A stretch of 42,019 nt of DNA from Oscillospiraceae bacterium (lineage in GTDB: Bacteria > Bacillota > Clostridia > Oscillospirales > UBA929): the NCBI GenBank assembly GCA_009782475.1, contig WRIZ01000001.1, forward strand, positions 1-42,019. Reading direction: 5' to 3'. A program made the position numbers and the translations under genes. How positions within the stretch are numbered: position 1 is the stretch's first letter; each line of letters begins with the position of its first letter. Shown here piece after piece: positions 1 through 7,074 of the stretch. Below the pieces are notes generated by a model. The model did no database searches, had not been told where the DNA came from, and saw nothing but the letters and a program-made list of their open reading frames with translations.

Positions 1-1
1 T

Positions 2-55
2 CTCCGCGCCTTGTACGTGTTTTTTGCTGTTGCGGGAAATTCCCCCGGTGAATGA
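2..55 (+). CDS. Possible 3' end of an upstream gene (partial)
   Basis: An open frame enters from the left edge and stops at TGA 53-55, encoding 17 residues rich in hydrophobic and aromatic side chains. The stop lies just before the ribosome site of the next gene, as expected for the end of an upstream gene in the same operon. The fragment is too short to assign, and the frame could be open by chance. Confidence 0.25.
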   Translation, partial: LRALYVFFAVAGNSPGE

Positions 56-73
56 ACGGGAGGAAGAGAAACC

Positions 74-355
74 ATGTATATCAAAGAGTCATCTCAGCAG
101 CAATACGACCGCTTCTGCGGGGAGTTGAAGGAGAAAGCATTCAAAGAGCCGCAGGACGCGAGCTATTCGGTGAGCATCAAGATCAATGACATGCTTTACA
201 ACTTAAAGATACAGCCGGGGCCCGACCACAAACTGGTTGTTCTGCAAGCCTTGAGATATGACACCAAGGACGACGGCGGAGAACCCACGCTGATCAAGAA
301 AAGCAAATTGCTCTCCGCCTTGCTGGAGATTGTGCTTTCGCAGGGGGTGGTGTAA
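74..355 (+). CDS. Small hypothetical protein (93 aa)
   Basis: I do not recognise this protein. It is small and soluble, with no signal peptide or membrane segment. It has a charged amphipathic N-terminus (KESSQQQYDRFCGELKEKAF), a middle that alternates like beta strands (SVSIKINDMLYNLKI) and a leucine-rich C-terminal helix. The ATG has a GGGAGGAAGAG ribosome site 60-70, so it is probably translated. The strong promoter at 364-392 begins just downstream, so it is separate from the TetR operon and more likely ends a transcript entering from the left. Confidence 0.6.
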   Translation: MYIKESSQQQYDRFCGELKEKAFKEPQDASYSVSIKINDMLYNLKIQPGPDHKLVVLQALRYDTKDDGGEPTLIKKSKLLSALLEIVLSQGVV

Positions 356-363
356 AAAACCTC

Positions 364-411
364 TTGACAGGCTAACAATCATTAGCTATAATAAGGCTAA
401 TAACAATTAGC
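364..411 (+). promoter_or_regulatory. Consensus promoter with two inverted-repeat operators
   Basis: TTGACA (364-369) and TATAAT (387-392) are separated by exactly 17 bases. Two 16-base dyads of the form GCTAA-N6-TTAGC lie at 371-386 and 396-411. The first fills the -35/-10 spacer and the second covers the start-site region; their centres are 25 bp apart. A TetR-family gene is third-party to this promoter's operon at 837, so it is the obvious candidate repressor and would autoregulate. The sequence shows the promoter and repeats; TetR binding is inferred. Confidence 0.85.
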
Positions 412-427
412 TTATGGGGGGATTTTG

Positions 428-826
428 ATGTTGACGCTATTCTTCGGAGATGTGATCTCAACGCTTTCAACGATCTGTCTGATCGCGCTTCTCGCTTTCA
501 TCGCCTTCACCGCCGTGAAACAAAAAGAGATTGAGCAATGGGGACGGCGGATTTTGATTCTTGCCGTCTTTGGGCTTGCGGTGTGCTGCCTTGTTGTATC
601 CCGGGACGGCTATGTGGATTTGCTGCAAGGCGGAACAGGGGTCTTTGCGCTGGACTCCATGCAGATAACCCTAGCGTACATAGGCGGGGCGGTCAACGCG
701 TTTTCCTCTCTTTCGTCCATCTTTGTCCGCAATCAACGATACCGGAAAGTCATGTTCTTTGTCCTGTCCGGCAGCATCGTTTTCAAAGTTGTTTTGATTG
801 AACTGTCAAGAATGTTGATGGCATAG
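428..826 (+). CDS. Four-segment integral membrane protein of TetR operon
   Basis: This 132-aa hydrophobic protein has about four membrane segments (roughly residues 8-28, 40-60, 75-95 and 108-130). I do not recognise a family. ATG 428 is chosen over TTG 425 because the G-run at 416-421 is well placed for it. It is the first gene after the twin-operator promoter. Its TAG stop is embedded in the ribosome site of the TetR gene. Being first in an operon with a TetR repressor and a flavoprotein suggests a role in efflux, membrane stress or redox stress, but this is inference from context only. Confidence 0.75.
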   Translation: MLTLFFGDVISTLSTICLIALLAFIAFTAVKQKEIEQWGRRILILAVFGLAVCCLVVSRDGYVDLLQGGTGVFALDSMQITLAYIGGAVNAFSSLSSIFVRNQRYRKVMFFVLSGSIVFKVVLIELSRMLMA

Positions 827-836
827 GAGGCGCGGC

Positions 837-1469
837 ATGAAAAAGAGGGATACCAAGCAGACTATACTTGATCAAGCGTTGGAGCTGTTTTCAACAAGCG
901 GCTACGACGGCGTGACTGTGGCGGACATCGCCGCCGCGGTCGGGATCAAAGCCGCTTCCCTTTATAAGCATTACAAAAGCAAGCAGGACATTTTCGATTC
1001 CATTCTCGCAAAAGCGGCGGAGGGGTATCAAGAACAGGCAGCCCAGCTCGGCCTTGACGGGCAAAACATTGAGAGCGACAGTCCGCGTTATGCCGATATG
1101 GGGTTGGAGACGCTGATCCAAACCGGGATTTCGCTTTTCCTCTATTTCCTGCGCGACCAAACCGCGCGGAAGCTGCGGAGGCTTCTCACGATAGAGCAAT
1201 ATAAGAATCCTGCGGCGTCCGGTCTGTTTACCGATCAATACATCAATGCCCCGCTGGCCTATCAGGGCGCATTGTTCAAAACCTTCATAGGGCAGGGATT
1301 TTTCAATGACCTCGACGGGGATGTGGCGGCGGCGCATTTCTACGCACCGATTTACCTGATGCTGTGTTTATGCGACAATTGCCCCGAACGGGAGCCGGAG
1401 GCGGTCGGTTTCATACAACGTCATATAACACAGTTTGAGTCATTGTATCGGAAGGGGGCGAAAGAATGA
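837..1469 (+). CDS. TetR/AcrR family transcriptional regulator
   Basis: A 210-aa protein of normal TetR length. The N-terminal DNA-binding domain is clear: helix-turn-helix at about residues 26-47 (VTVADIAAAVG...ASLYKHYKSKQDIF). The C-terminal two thirds is the variable helical ligand and dimerisation domain. The start has AGGAGG at 825-830. Its stop overlaps the next start (ATGA), so translation of the reductase is coupled to it. The two GCTAA-N6-TTAGC dyads at 371-411 are its likely operators, giving negative autoregulation relieved by an unknown ligand. Confidence 0.93.
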   Translation: MKKRDTKQTILDQALELFSTSGYDGVTVADIAAAVGIKAASLYKHYKSKQDIFDSILAKAAEGYQEQAAQLGLDGQNIESDSPRYADMGLETLIQTGISLFLYFLRDQTARKLRRLLTIEQYKNPAASGLFTDQYINAPLAYQGALFKTFIGQGFFNDLDGDVAAAHFYAPIYLMLCLCDNCPEREPEAVGFIQRHITQFESLYRKGAKE

Positions 1470-2149
1470 ATATAACGCTTATTCACGGGCAAGACCGCAA
1501 AGGGAGCACCTATCACATCGCGCGCATGACGGCGGAGAAAATCGGCGGCAAGATAGAGGCGTTTTTCTTGCCGAAAGATTTTGGTGAAGGATGCTCCGGC
1601 TGCTTTGCCTGCCTGAACAAAGGGCGGGAGTTTTGCCCTCACTACAGCCAAATCGAACCCATCTTCCGTTCCATGCTCGCTTCCGATGTGCTCATCATAG
1701 GTTCCCCAACCTATGTCTTAGAAATGACAGGGCATCTCAAACACTTCTTCGATCATCTCTTTACCGCGTGGATGCCGCACCGCCCGGAGGCTTCCATGTT
1801 TCGCAAAACAGCGGTCACGGTTTCCACCGCCGCGGGCATTGGCATGAACAGGGTCACAAAATCGCTGGCCAAACAGCTTTTTTGGCTGGGCGTTCCGAAG
1901 GTTTACAGATTCCCGGTCAGGGCGGCGGCGATGTCCTGGGACGATGTCAAAGGAAAAGAGAAAATCCATCAAAAAGCCGATTCAATCGCCCGCAAGATCA
2001 TCAAGAGGAAGGGGAAAGCCAAGCCGGGGCTGAAGCTGAAATTTATTTTCAACATGATGCGTCAAATGCACAAGAAGAACGACTGGACGCCTTTGGATAA
2101 AGCTCATTGGCAGCGTCATGGCTGGCTGGGTAAGGCAAGGCCGTACTAA
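1466..2149 (+). CDS. NAD(P)H-dependent FMN reductase / iron-sulfur flavoprotein-like
   Basis: A 227-aa flavodoxin-fold protein. The N-terminus (MNITLIHGQDRKGSTYHIA) is the first strand and the FMN phosphate-binding loop, and the region around residues 72-90 (DVLIIGSPTYVLEMTGHLK) is the second flavin loop. Cys43, Cys46, Cys49 and Cys57 form CX2CX2CX7C, matching the compact cysteine motif of Isf-type iron-sulfur flavoproteins, which bind a 4Fe-4S cluster beside FMN. The C-terminal 60 residues are very basic and may bind nucleic acid or membrane. It is translationally coupled to TetR. A role in reductive detoxification or redox sensing is inferred. Confidence 0.85.
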   Translation: MNITLIHGQDRKGSTYHIARMTAEKIGGKIEAFFLPKDFGEGCSGCFACLNKGREFCPHYSQIEPIFRSMLASDVLIIGSPTYVLEMTGHLKHFFDHLFTAWMPHRPEASMFRKTAVTVSTAAGIGMNRVTKSLAKQLFWLGVPKVYRFPVRAAAMSWDDVKGKEKIHQKADSIARKIIKRKGKAKPGLKLKFIFNMMRQMHKKNDWTPLDKAHWQRHGWLGKARPY

Positions 2150-2154
2150 AAAAT

Positions 2155-2191
2155 CCCCCTGAACGGTTCGCCGTCCGGGGGTTGTGTTTTT
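2155..2191 (+). terminator. Intrinsic terminator of the TetR operon
   Basis: A GC-rich hairpin (arms starting CCCCC and ending GGGGG, apical TTCG) is followed by TTGTGTTTTT. It sits 5 bases after the reductase stop. Its T-rich tail doubles as the -35 region of the next promoter. Confidence 0.85.
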
Positions 2192-2210
2192 CTCCCTCTT
2201 TTGTTATAAT
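2182..2210 (+). promoter_or_regulatory. Extended -10 promoter giving a near-leaderless transcript
   Basis: TTGTGT (2182-2187), a 17-base spacer, and TATAAT (2205-2210) preceded by TGT, which makes an extended -10. Only eight bases separate the -10 from ATG 2219, so initiation at the usual 6-8 base distance would start at or within two bases of the start codon. No Shine-Dalgarno sequence lies before that ATG. Confidence 0.7.
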
Positions 2211-2218
2211 GAAACATT

Positions 2219-3097
2219 ATGTGGACAGATGACGGATTCAAGGATTATGAACTGCTGGACGCGACAAGCGGCGAACGTTTGGAGCGTTGGGGGGAAGCTG
2301 TGCTCATCCGCCCCGACCCGCAGGTGATTTGGCATGAGCCGCGCCGCCACAAAGGCTGGAAAACAGCCGACGCGGTGTATACCCGCAGTTCGTCCGGCGG
2401 CGGTTCATGGTCGGCGAATAAACTCCCCGCGTCGTGGACGGTTTCTTGGCGGGATTTGGCGTTCAAGGTCAAGCCCACAGGCTTCAAGCACACCGGGCTT
2501 TTCCCCGAACAGGCTTCTAACTGGTCTGTTTTGCGTGGGAGCGGCGCGGGAAAGGTTCTCAATCTGTTTGCCTACACCGGGGCGGCGACGGTCGTTTGCG
2601 CCAAAGCCGGGGCAAAGGTGACCCATGTGGACGCCGCCAAAGGCATGGTGACTTGGGCGAAGGAGAATTGCGCGCTGAACGGCGTCGAAGCGCGGTTTAT
2701 TGTGGACGATTGCGCCGCCTTTGTTGAGCGTGAGCTTCGGCGCGGCAACCGCTACGACGGTATTTTGATGGATCCTCCTTCCTATGGGCGGGGGCCGAAC
2801 GGTCAAATGTGGAAACTTGAAGACAACCTCTACGGATTTGTGAAAAAGGCCGCCGGGCTGCTGAGCGACGACGCGCGGTTTTTCTTCATCAACGCCTACA
2901 CCACCGGGCTTGCGCCGTCGGTTTTGACAATTTTACTGGAAACGCTGATCGTCCCGCGCTTGGGCGGGCGCGCCGAAGCCGACGAACTGGGGCTGCGCAT
3001 CGGTTCGACAGGATTATTTTTACCATGCGGGGCGACGGGACGTTGGCAGCGTGACGCTGCACCCATTGGCGGCTGCGGCCGCGGGACGAAGTCATGA
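2219..3097 (+). CDS. Class I SAM-dependent methyltransferase (RlmI/RlmK-like)
   Basis: A 292-aa protein of the RlmI-like rRNA methyltransferase group. Visible features are a substrate-binding N-terminal part, FPEQASNW before the Rossmann domain, SAM motif I (VLNLFAYTGAATVVCAKAGA, about residues 113-132), the acidic end of strand 2 (VTHVDAAKGMV), and catalytic motif IV ILMDPPSYGRG. It probably methylates a base in rRNA; the exact site is unknown. Family members usually end near LPCGATGRW, and here about 16 Gly/Arg-rich residues follow. The stop overlaps the ecfA1 start, so the gene leads the ECF operon. Confidence 0.88.
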   Translation: MWTDDGFKDYELLDATSGERLERWGEAVLIRPDPQVIWHEPRRHKGWKTADAVYTRSSSGGGSWSANKLPASWTVSWRDLAFKVKPTGFKHTGLFPEQASNWSVLRGSGAGKVLNLFAYTGAATVVCAKAGAKVTHVDAAKGMVTWAKENCALNGVEARFIVDDCAAFVERELRRGNRYDGILMDPPSYGRGPNGQMWKLEDNLYGFVKKAAGLLSDDARFFFINAYTTGLAPSVLTILLETLIVPRLGGRAEADELGLRIGSTGLFLPCGATGRWQRDAAPIGGCGRGTKS

Positions 3098-3915
3098 TGA
3101 TACAGTTTGACAATGTGACATACAGCTATCAGGCCGCCGAAGAAGGCGGCAGTCCGGCTTTAGACGGCGTGACCCTATCCATACAGCAGGGTGAGATGGT
3201 GGCAATCCTCGGGCATAACGGCTCGGGCAAATCCACCCTTGCCAAAATGCTGAACGGCTTGCTGAAACCCGCTTCCGGCACAGTGACGGTCTGCGGTATG
3301 GACACAAGCGACGAAAACCTCTTGATCGGCATCCGGCAGATGGTGGGGCTGGTGTTCCAAAATCCCGACAACCAAATCGTCGCCACCCTTGTTGAGGAAG
3401 ACGTCGCCTTCGCATTGGAAAACCTCGGCGTCCCGCCTGTTGAGATACGGGAGCGCGTCGACGCGGCCCTGCGCGAGGTGGGGATGCTGGAATACCGCGA
3501 ACACGCGCCGCACAGGCTCTCGGGAGGGCAGAAGCAGCGCGTTGCCATCGCGGGGGCTTTGGCCATGAACCCGCAGGTGCTGGTCATGGACGAGCCGACC
3601 GCCATGCTCGACCCCAAAGGGCGGGGCGAAGTGATGGAGACGGTGCGCCGCCTGAACGGACGGGGCGTTACCGTTGTAATGGTGACCCACCACATGAACG
3701 AGGCGGCTCTCTGCGGACGCGCCGTGGTGATGGACAAAGGCAAGGTTGTCATGGACGGGACGCCGGGGGAGATTTTTGCCCGCGCGGAGGCGTTGCAGGA
3801 CATCGGCCTGACCGTCCCGCAGACGGTCGCGCTGGCGCAAGGGTTGGGGATCGACGCCGCCCCGCTGACCGAGGAAGAGTGCGCGGAAGTGATATATAAG
3901 GCTTTGAGGGAATAA
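3094..3915 (+). CDS. ecfA1: Energy-coupling factor transporter ATPase EcfA1
   Basis: A 273-aa ABC ATPase of the ECF vitamin/metal transporter core. It has Walker A GHNGSGKST (about 40-48), Q-loop FQNPDNQIVATLVEEDVAF typical of EcfA1, signature LSGGQKQR, Walker B VLVMDEPTAMLD and the H-loop VTHHM. It pairs with EcfA2 (4563-5543) and the membrane coupler EcfT (5537-6349) to drive many exchangeable substrate-binding S-components. No S-component lies in this window. The start overlaps the methyltransferase stop (ATGA). ATG 3097 is an alternative start. Confidence 0.95.
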   Translation: MMIQFDNVTYSYQAAEEGGSPALDGVTLSIQQGEMVAILGHNGSGKSTLAKMLNGLLKPASGTVTVCGMDTSDENLLIGIRQMVGLVFQNPDNQIVATLVEEDVAFALENLGVPPVEIRERVDAALREVGMLEYREHAPHRLSGGQKQRVAIAGALAMNPQVLVMDEPTAMLDPKGRGEVMETVRRLNGRGVTVVMVTHHMNEAALCGRAVVMDKGKVVMDGTPGEIFARAEALQDIGLTVPQTVALAQGLGIDAAPLTEEECAEVIYKALRE

Positions 3916-3942
3916 CGCCAGAATGTTGACAGGGGCGTTATT
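3911..3942 (+). terminator. Hairpin after ecfA1 (possible weak terminator)
   Basis: A 9-bp perfect stem (AATAACGCC 3911-3919 and GGCGTTATT 3934-3942) with a 14-base loop is followed by TTATG. It overlaps the ecfA1 stop codon. It may reduce read-through into the toxin-antitoxin insert, but the T-tract is short. Confidence 0.45.
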
Positions 3943-3954
3943 TTATGCTATATA
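3926..3954 (+). promoter_or_regulatory. Promoter of the RelB-type antitoxin
   Basis: TTGACA (3926-3931), a 17-base spacer and TATATA (3949-3954). The -35 lies in the loop of the preceding hairpin. It would transcribe the antitoxin and probably also ecfA2, ecfT and truA. Confidence 0.75.
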
Positions 3955-3969
3955 TAAGTTGAGGTGATC

Positions 3970-4278
3970 ATGATGGCCAACGGAAAATCGAGCGTAAACG
4001 TTAAAATCGACACAAACATTAAAACCCTTGCCACACAGCTTTTGGAGCGCATGGGGCTGGATCAGACAACGGCAATCGATATGTTTTACAGGCAGATCAT
4101 AGCGGAACGCCGCCTGCCGTTCCAACCCGCGATAACACCGACGATTGACGCGTTGATTGCGGAGGCGGCTATGAAGCGCAACCCAAAGCGTGTAGCTCTT
4201 CAGACCGATGAGAATGGCAATGTGCTGATTGATAAGGAGAAACACCCGGATATTTACGATTGGGCAGTGAATGGCTGA
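3970..4278 (+). CDS. RelB/DinJ family antitoxin
   Basis: A 102-aa ribbon-helix-helix antitoxin: N-terminal beta strand SSVNVKIDTNIKTLATQLLERMGLDQTTAIDMFYRQI, typical of RelB/DinJ, followed by the conserved RRLPF segment and a toxin-binding tail ending in IYDWAVNG. GAGGTGATC (3961-3969) is the ribosome site. ATG 3970 or ATG 3973 could start it. In intact systems such proteins repress their own promoter and neutralise a co-encoded toxin. Here the partner toxin is broken (4271-4497), so this is an orphan antitoxin inside the ECF operon. Confidence 0.9.
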   Translation: MMANGKSSVNVKIDTNIKTLATQLLERMGLDQTTAIDMFYRQIIAERRLPFQPAITPTIDALIAEAAMKRNPKRVALQTDENGNVLIDKEKHPDIYDWAVNG

Positions 4279-4497
4279 TGAAACCGTACGAAATATGAAA
4301 ATAAGAGCGAAGATATACGGGCGTATTATTTCAAGATCAACGATTGGGCGAAAGCCGGGCTTAAAGCACAGTCCTATATAGACACAGGGACATTGATTAC
4401 CCTGTCTATAGCAACCTTTAAGGGCAAGACCCCCATAGGCGAACTGTCCGCGAATGATAAGCAAAGGCTGTTGGATTTCTTGAGGAATGCTCCATGA
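4271..4497 (+). pseudogene. Decayed PemK/MazF-type toxin
   Basis: ATG 4271 overlaps the antitoxin stop by eight bases, as a toxin start should, but that frame soon leaves the toxin sequence and stops. From about 4291 another frame encodes a recognisable C-terminal end of a PemK/MazF-like toxin (AYYFKINDWAKAGLKAQSY, then IDTGTLITLS, IGELSANDKQRLLDFL) ending at TGA 4495-4497. The N-terminal half with the RNA-binding and RPVL-type segment is missing, because only about 75 codons fit. I read this as an internal deletion plus a frame change. Toxin activity is very unlikely. Confidence 0.7.
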
Positions 4498-4538
4498 ACA
4501 TCACCGTCCGCCTCGCCCTTCCCGCCGACGCGGCATAA
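4494..4538 (+). pseudogene. N-terminal remnant of a GNAT acetyltransferase
   Basis: ATG 4494 overlaps the toxin stop (ATGA) and encodes 14 residues, MNITVRLALPADAA, then TAA. IRxA-x-PxDAA is the usual first strand and turn of GNAT N-acetyltransferases, and the rest of the domain is absent. This suggests the insert that broke the ECF operon once carried an acetyltransferase gene. Fourteen residues are weak evidence, and chance resemblance is possible. Confidence 0.4.
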
Positions 4539-4562
4539 CCGCCCCGAAGGAGAATCAGCCGA

Positions 4563-5543
4563 TTGTTAGAAGCCAGGCAAATCACATACATTTACGGAGC
4601 CGGGACGCCTTTCGAGATCAAGGCGCTCGACGGGGCGGATTTTTCCGTTTCGGCGGGTGAGTTCGCCGGGGTGATCGGGCATACCGGGTCGGGCAAGTCG
4701 ACGCTGATCCAGCATCTCAACGGTTTGCTCAAACCCCATGGGGGGCAGGTTTTGCTCGAAGGGCGCGACATTTGGGATAAAGGAAACAAGATGCGCAACG
4801 TGCGCTTCGCGGTCGGATTGGTTTTTCAGTACCCGGAATATCAGCTTTTTGAGGAGACGGTTGAAAAAGACATTGCCTTCGGCCCTAAGGCGATGGGGCT
4901 TTCGGAGATTGAAATATCCGAGCGGACGGCAGAAGCGATGGAACTGGTGGGGCTGGATAAAAGCATTGCCGCCAAGTCGCCGTTTGACCTCTCGGGCGGG
5001 CAGAAACGCCGCGCCGCCATCGCCGGAGTCATCGCCATGCGCCCCAAAGTTTTGGTGCTGGACGAACCGACGGCCGGGCTTGACCCTTCGGGGCGGCGGG
5101 AGATCATGTCACTGCTCTCGGCCTACCGCAAGCAATCGGGCGCGGCGGTCGTACTGGTGACCCACTCGATGGAAGACATCGCCCGCGCCGCCGACAGCCT
5201 GACGGTGCTCTCCCGCTCGAAAACCGTTGCCCGCGGGTCGCTGAACGAGGTTTTTCACAACCGCGAAACCCTTACGCAAATCGGCTTAGACGTCCCCGCC
5301 GTGACGCGGGTTTTGCTCCGGCTCCGTTCGCTGGGGCTGGATGTGGATACGGAGGCGTATACGCTGGAGGACGCGATAGAATCGCTAAGCCGCCTGCGGG
5401 CGGGGAACCACCCCGTTGCTGCGGAAACCACCTCCCCGCCTGTGGGCGGTACTCCTCCACAGGAGGAGAATAAGAGAGGTCTCACCTTTAATTCCCCTCT
5501 AGGGAGGGGTGGCCGCGAATCGGACGGGGTGGTATCATGTTAA
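4563..5543 (+). CDS. ecfA2: Energy-coupling factor transporter ATPase EcfA2 with altered C-terminus
   Basis: The second ECF ATPase. The start is TTG 4563, supported by AAGGAG 4546-4551 and by the usual N-terminus ITYIYGAGTPFEIKAL. It has Walker A GHTGSGKST, Q-loop FQYPEYQLFEETVEKDIAFGP, signature LSGGQKRR, Walker B VLVLDEPTAGLDPSG and VTHSM. EcfA2 usually ends near EDAIESLSRL (about residue 278). Here about 45 extra Pro/Gly-rich residues follow, encoded by the palindromic repeat at 5407-5533. The catalytic core is intact, so it should work with EcfA1 and EcfT. The stop overlaps the ecfT start. Confidence 0.94.
   Translation: MLEARQITYIYGAGTPFEIKALDGADFSVSAGEFAGVIGHTGSGKSTLIQHLNGLLKPHGGQVLLEGRDIWDKGNKMRNVRFAVGLVFQYPEYQLFEETVEKDIAFGPKAMGLSEIEISERTAEAMELVGLDKSIAAKSPFDLSGGQKRRAAIAGVIAMRPKVLVLDEPTAGLDPSGRREIMSLLSAYRKQSGAAVVLVTHSMEDIARAADSLTVLSRSKTVARGSLNEVFHNRETLTQIGLDVPAVTRVLLRLRSLGLDVDTEAYTLEDAIESLSRLRAGNHPVAAETTSPPVGGTPPQEENKRGLTFNSPLGRGGRESDGVVSC
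5407..5533. repeat. Palindromic MITE-like repeat inside the 3' end of ecfA2
   Basis: A 127-bp element bounded by ACCACCCCGT (5407-5416) and its exact reverse complement ACGGGGTGGT (5524-5533). Inside are stacked short hairpins: CCGCC/GGGCGG, CTCCTC/GAGGAG and CCCCTC/GAGGGG. The core AATTCCCCTC...GAGGGGTGG is a type I associate with dispersed palindromic repeats of gut Clostridia. It encodes the tail of EcfA2, and its right end (GGGGTGG) is the only ribosome-site-like sequence before ecfT. No other copy is visible in the window. Confidence 0.75.
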
Positions 5544-6349
5544 AAGACATCACTTTAGGCCAATACTTCCCCGGTTCGTCGCTGGTTCACAAGCTCGACC
5601 CGCGTGTGAAATTTATCCTGCTCTTCTGCTTCATCACAGCCTTGCTGATGGCGCGTCACCCCCTGACGTACGCGGGCGTGCTTGTTTACTTGGTATCAGC
5701 CATAGCCGTATCGCGTGTAAAACCCAAGGCCCTGATGAAGGGGTTGCGCCCAATGCTGTTTATCATCATTTTCACGGCATTGCTGAATATGTTCTATACC
5801 CCCGGCGAGCCGCTTGTTTCCTTTTGGGTCTTCAAGATTTCCGCCGAAGGCATCCAGCGCGCCGTGTTTATGGCTTTGCGTCTCCTGATGCTGATCTCCG
5901 CCACCTTTATGCTGACCTATACCACCAGCCCCATCGCCCTTTCCGACGCGCTGGCGCGGCTGCTGAGCCCGCTGGCCAAGCTCAGAGTCCCGGTGCATGA
6001 GTTTGCTATGATGATGACCATCGCCCTGCGGTTTATCCCCACCATCATTGAGGAAACCGATAAGATCATGTCGGCGCAGAAGGCACGGGGCGCGGACTTT
6101 GAAACAGGCAACCTCTTCCGCCGCGCCAAAGCACTCATCCCGCTGCTGGTTCCGCTCTTTGTCAGTGCCTTCCGCCGCGCCGACGACCTTGCCGTGGCAA
6201 TGGAATGCCGCTGCTACCGGGGCGGCGAGGGGCGGACGCGGCTGAAACAGCTCCATATGACAGGCAAAGATACGCTGACGCTGCTGGGAAGCCTGCTGCT
6301 GCTGTCGGGGGTGACGGTGCTGGGGCGGTTGGGGTGGTTTTTACCATGA
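5537..6349 (+). CDS. ecfT: Energy-coupling factor transporter membrane protein EcfT
   Basis: A 270-aa T-component. It begins with the conserved GQYFPGSSLVHKLDPRVKF and has about five to six membrane segments. The coupling helices that contact the two ATPases carry Ala-Arg-Gly signatures, seen as AQKARGADFE and AMECRCYRGGEGRTR. It forms the ECF core with EcfA1 and EcfA2 and holds different S-components for vitamin or cofactor uptake. It follows ecfA2 with overlapping ends and overlaps truA by ATGA. Confidence 0.95.
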   Translation: MLKDITLGQYFPGSSLVHKLDPRVKFILLFCFITALLMARHPLTYAGVLVYLVSAIAVSRVKPKALMKGLRPMLFIIIFTALLNMFYTPGEPLVSFWVFKISAEGIQRAVFMALRLLMLISATFMLTYTTSPIALSDALARLLSPLAKLRVPVHEFAMMMTIALRFIPTIIEETDKIMSAQKARGADFETGNLFRRAKALIPLLVPLFVSAFRRADDLAVAMECRCYRGGEGRTRLKQLHMTGKDTLTLLGSLLLLSGVTVLGRLGWFLP

Positions 6350-7074
6350 ACACCAAATTGACCTTCCGTTTCGACGGTACGAATTACCACGGCTGGCAAA
6401 TCCAAAAAACCCAGCCCAGCGTATGCGGGACATTGAAAACGGCGATTGAGAAAACGCTGGGGCGCGCCGTGACGGTACACGGCTGCGGGCGGACAGACGC
6501 GGGCGTCCACGCCGAAGTTTATGCCGCCAACTTCCGGGGGGAATGCCCCGTTCCGCACGACCGCCTGCCGTATGCCCTCAACAGCCGCCTTCCGCGCGAC
6601 ATCGCCGTTTTGTCGGCCGAGGCTGTGCCGGATGGGTTTCACGCCATCAATTCCTGTGTGCGCAAGGAGTATACCTACCGGCTCTACACAGCCAAGATAC
6701 GCGACCCGCTGCGGGAAGGCCGAGCTTTGCATTGGCCGCATCCGCTTGACTTAGATAAACTGCGCGGCGCGGCGCAAGATTTTACTGGAACACACGACTT
6801 CGCCTGTGTGCGGACACTGGGGACGCCGGTCAAAAGCACGGTGCGCACTCTATATGCTTTCGACATTGCCGTTCAGGGGGATTTGATTGCGTTCACCATG
6901 CAAGCGGACGGGTTTTTATACAACATGGCGCGCGCGCTGGTTGGGACATTGTTATGGTTCGGCGAGGGGAAGATCACCTCCATCCCGGATTTGATCGCTT
7001 CGGGTGACCGGGCTTCCGCCGGGCCGGTGCTGCCGCCGCACGGATTATATATGACGGGGGTGGCGTATGCGTAA
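6346..7074 (+). CDS. truA: tRNA pseudouridine(38-40) synthase TruA
   Basis: A 242-aa TruA. It starts with KLTFRFDGTNYHGWQIQ, carries the catalytic aspartate motif GRTDAGVHA, and has the later conserved HDFACVRTLG and FLYNMARALVGTLL segments. It isomerises uridines 38-40 in the anticodon stem of many tRNAs. Placement directly after ecfT is the standard Firmicute arrangement. ATG 6346 overlaps the ecfT stop. The stop overlaps the next start by eight bases. Confidence 0.96.
   Translation: MNTKLTFRFDGTNYHGWQIQKTQPSVCGTLKTAIEKTLGRAVTVHGCGRTDAGVHAEVYAANFRGECPVPHDRLPYALNSRLPRDIAVLSAEAVPDGFHAINSCVRKEYTYRLYTAKIRDPLREGRALHWPHPLDLDKLRGAAQDFTGTHDFACVRTLGTPVKSTVRTLYAFDIAVQGDLIAFTMQADGFLYNMARALVGTLLWFGEGKITSIPDLIASGDRASAGPVLPPHGLYMTGVAYA

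Noticed and set aside
891-1337. Long minus-strand open frame opposite the TetR gene
   Set aside because: The plus-strand TetR protein is clearly coding; the opposite frame is a GC-rich shadow with no family features.
4279-4497. Second toxin gene as an intact small protein
   Set aside because: No start codon in the toxin-like frame has a ribosome site, and the N-terminal half of the fold is missing.
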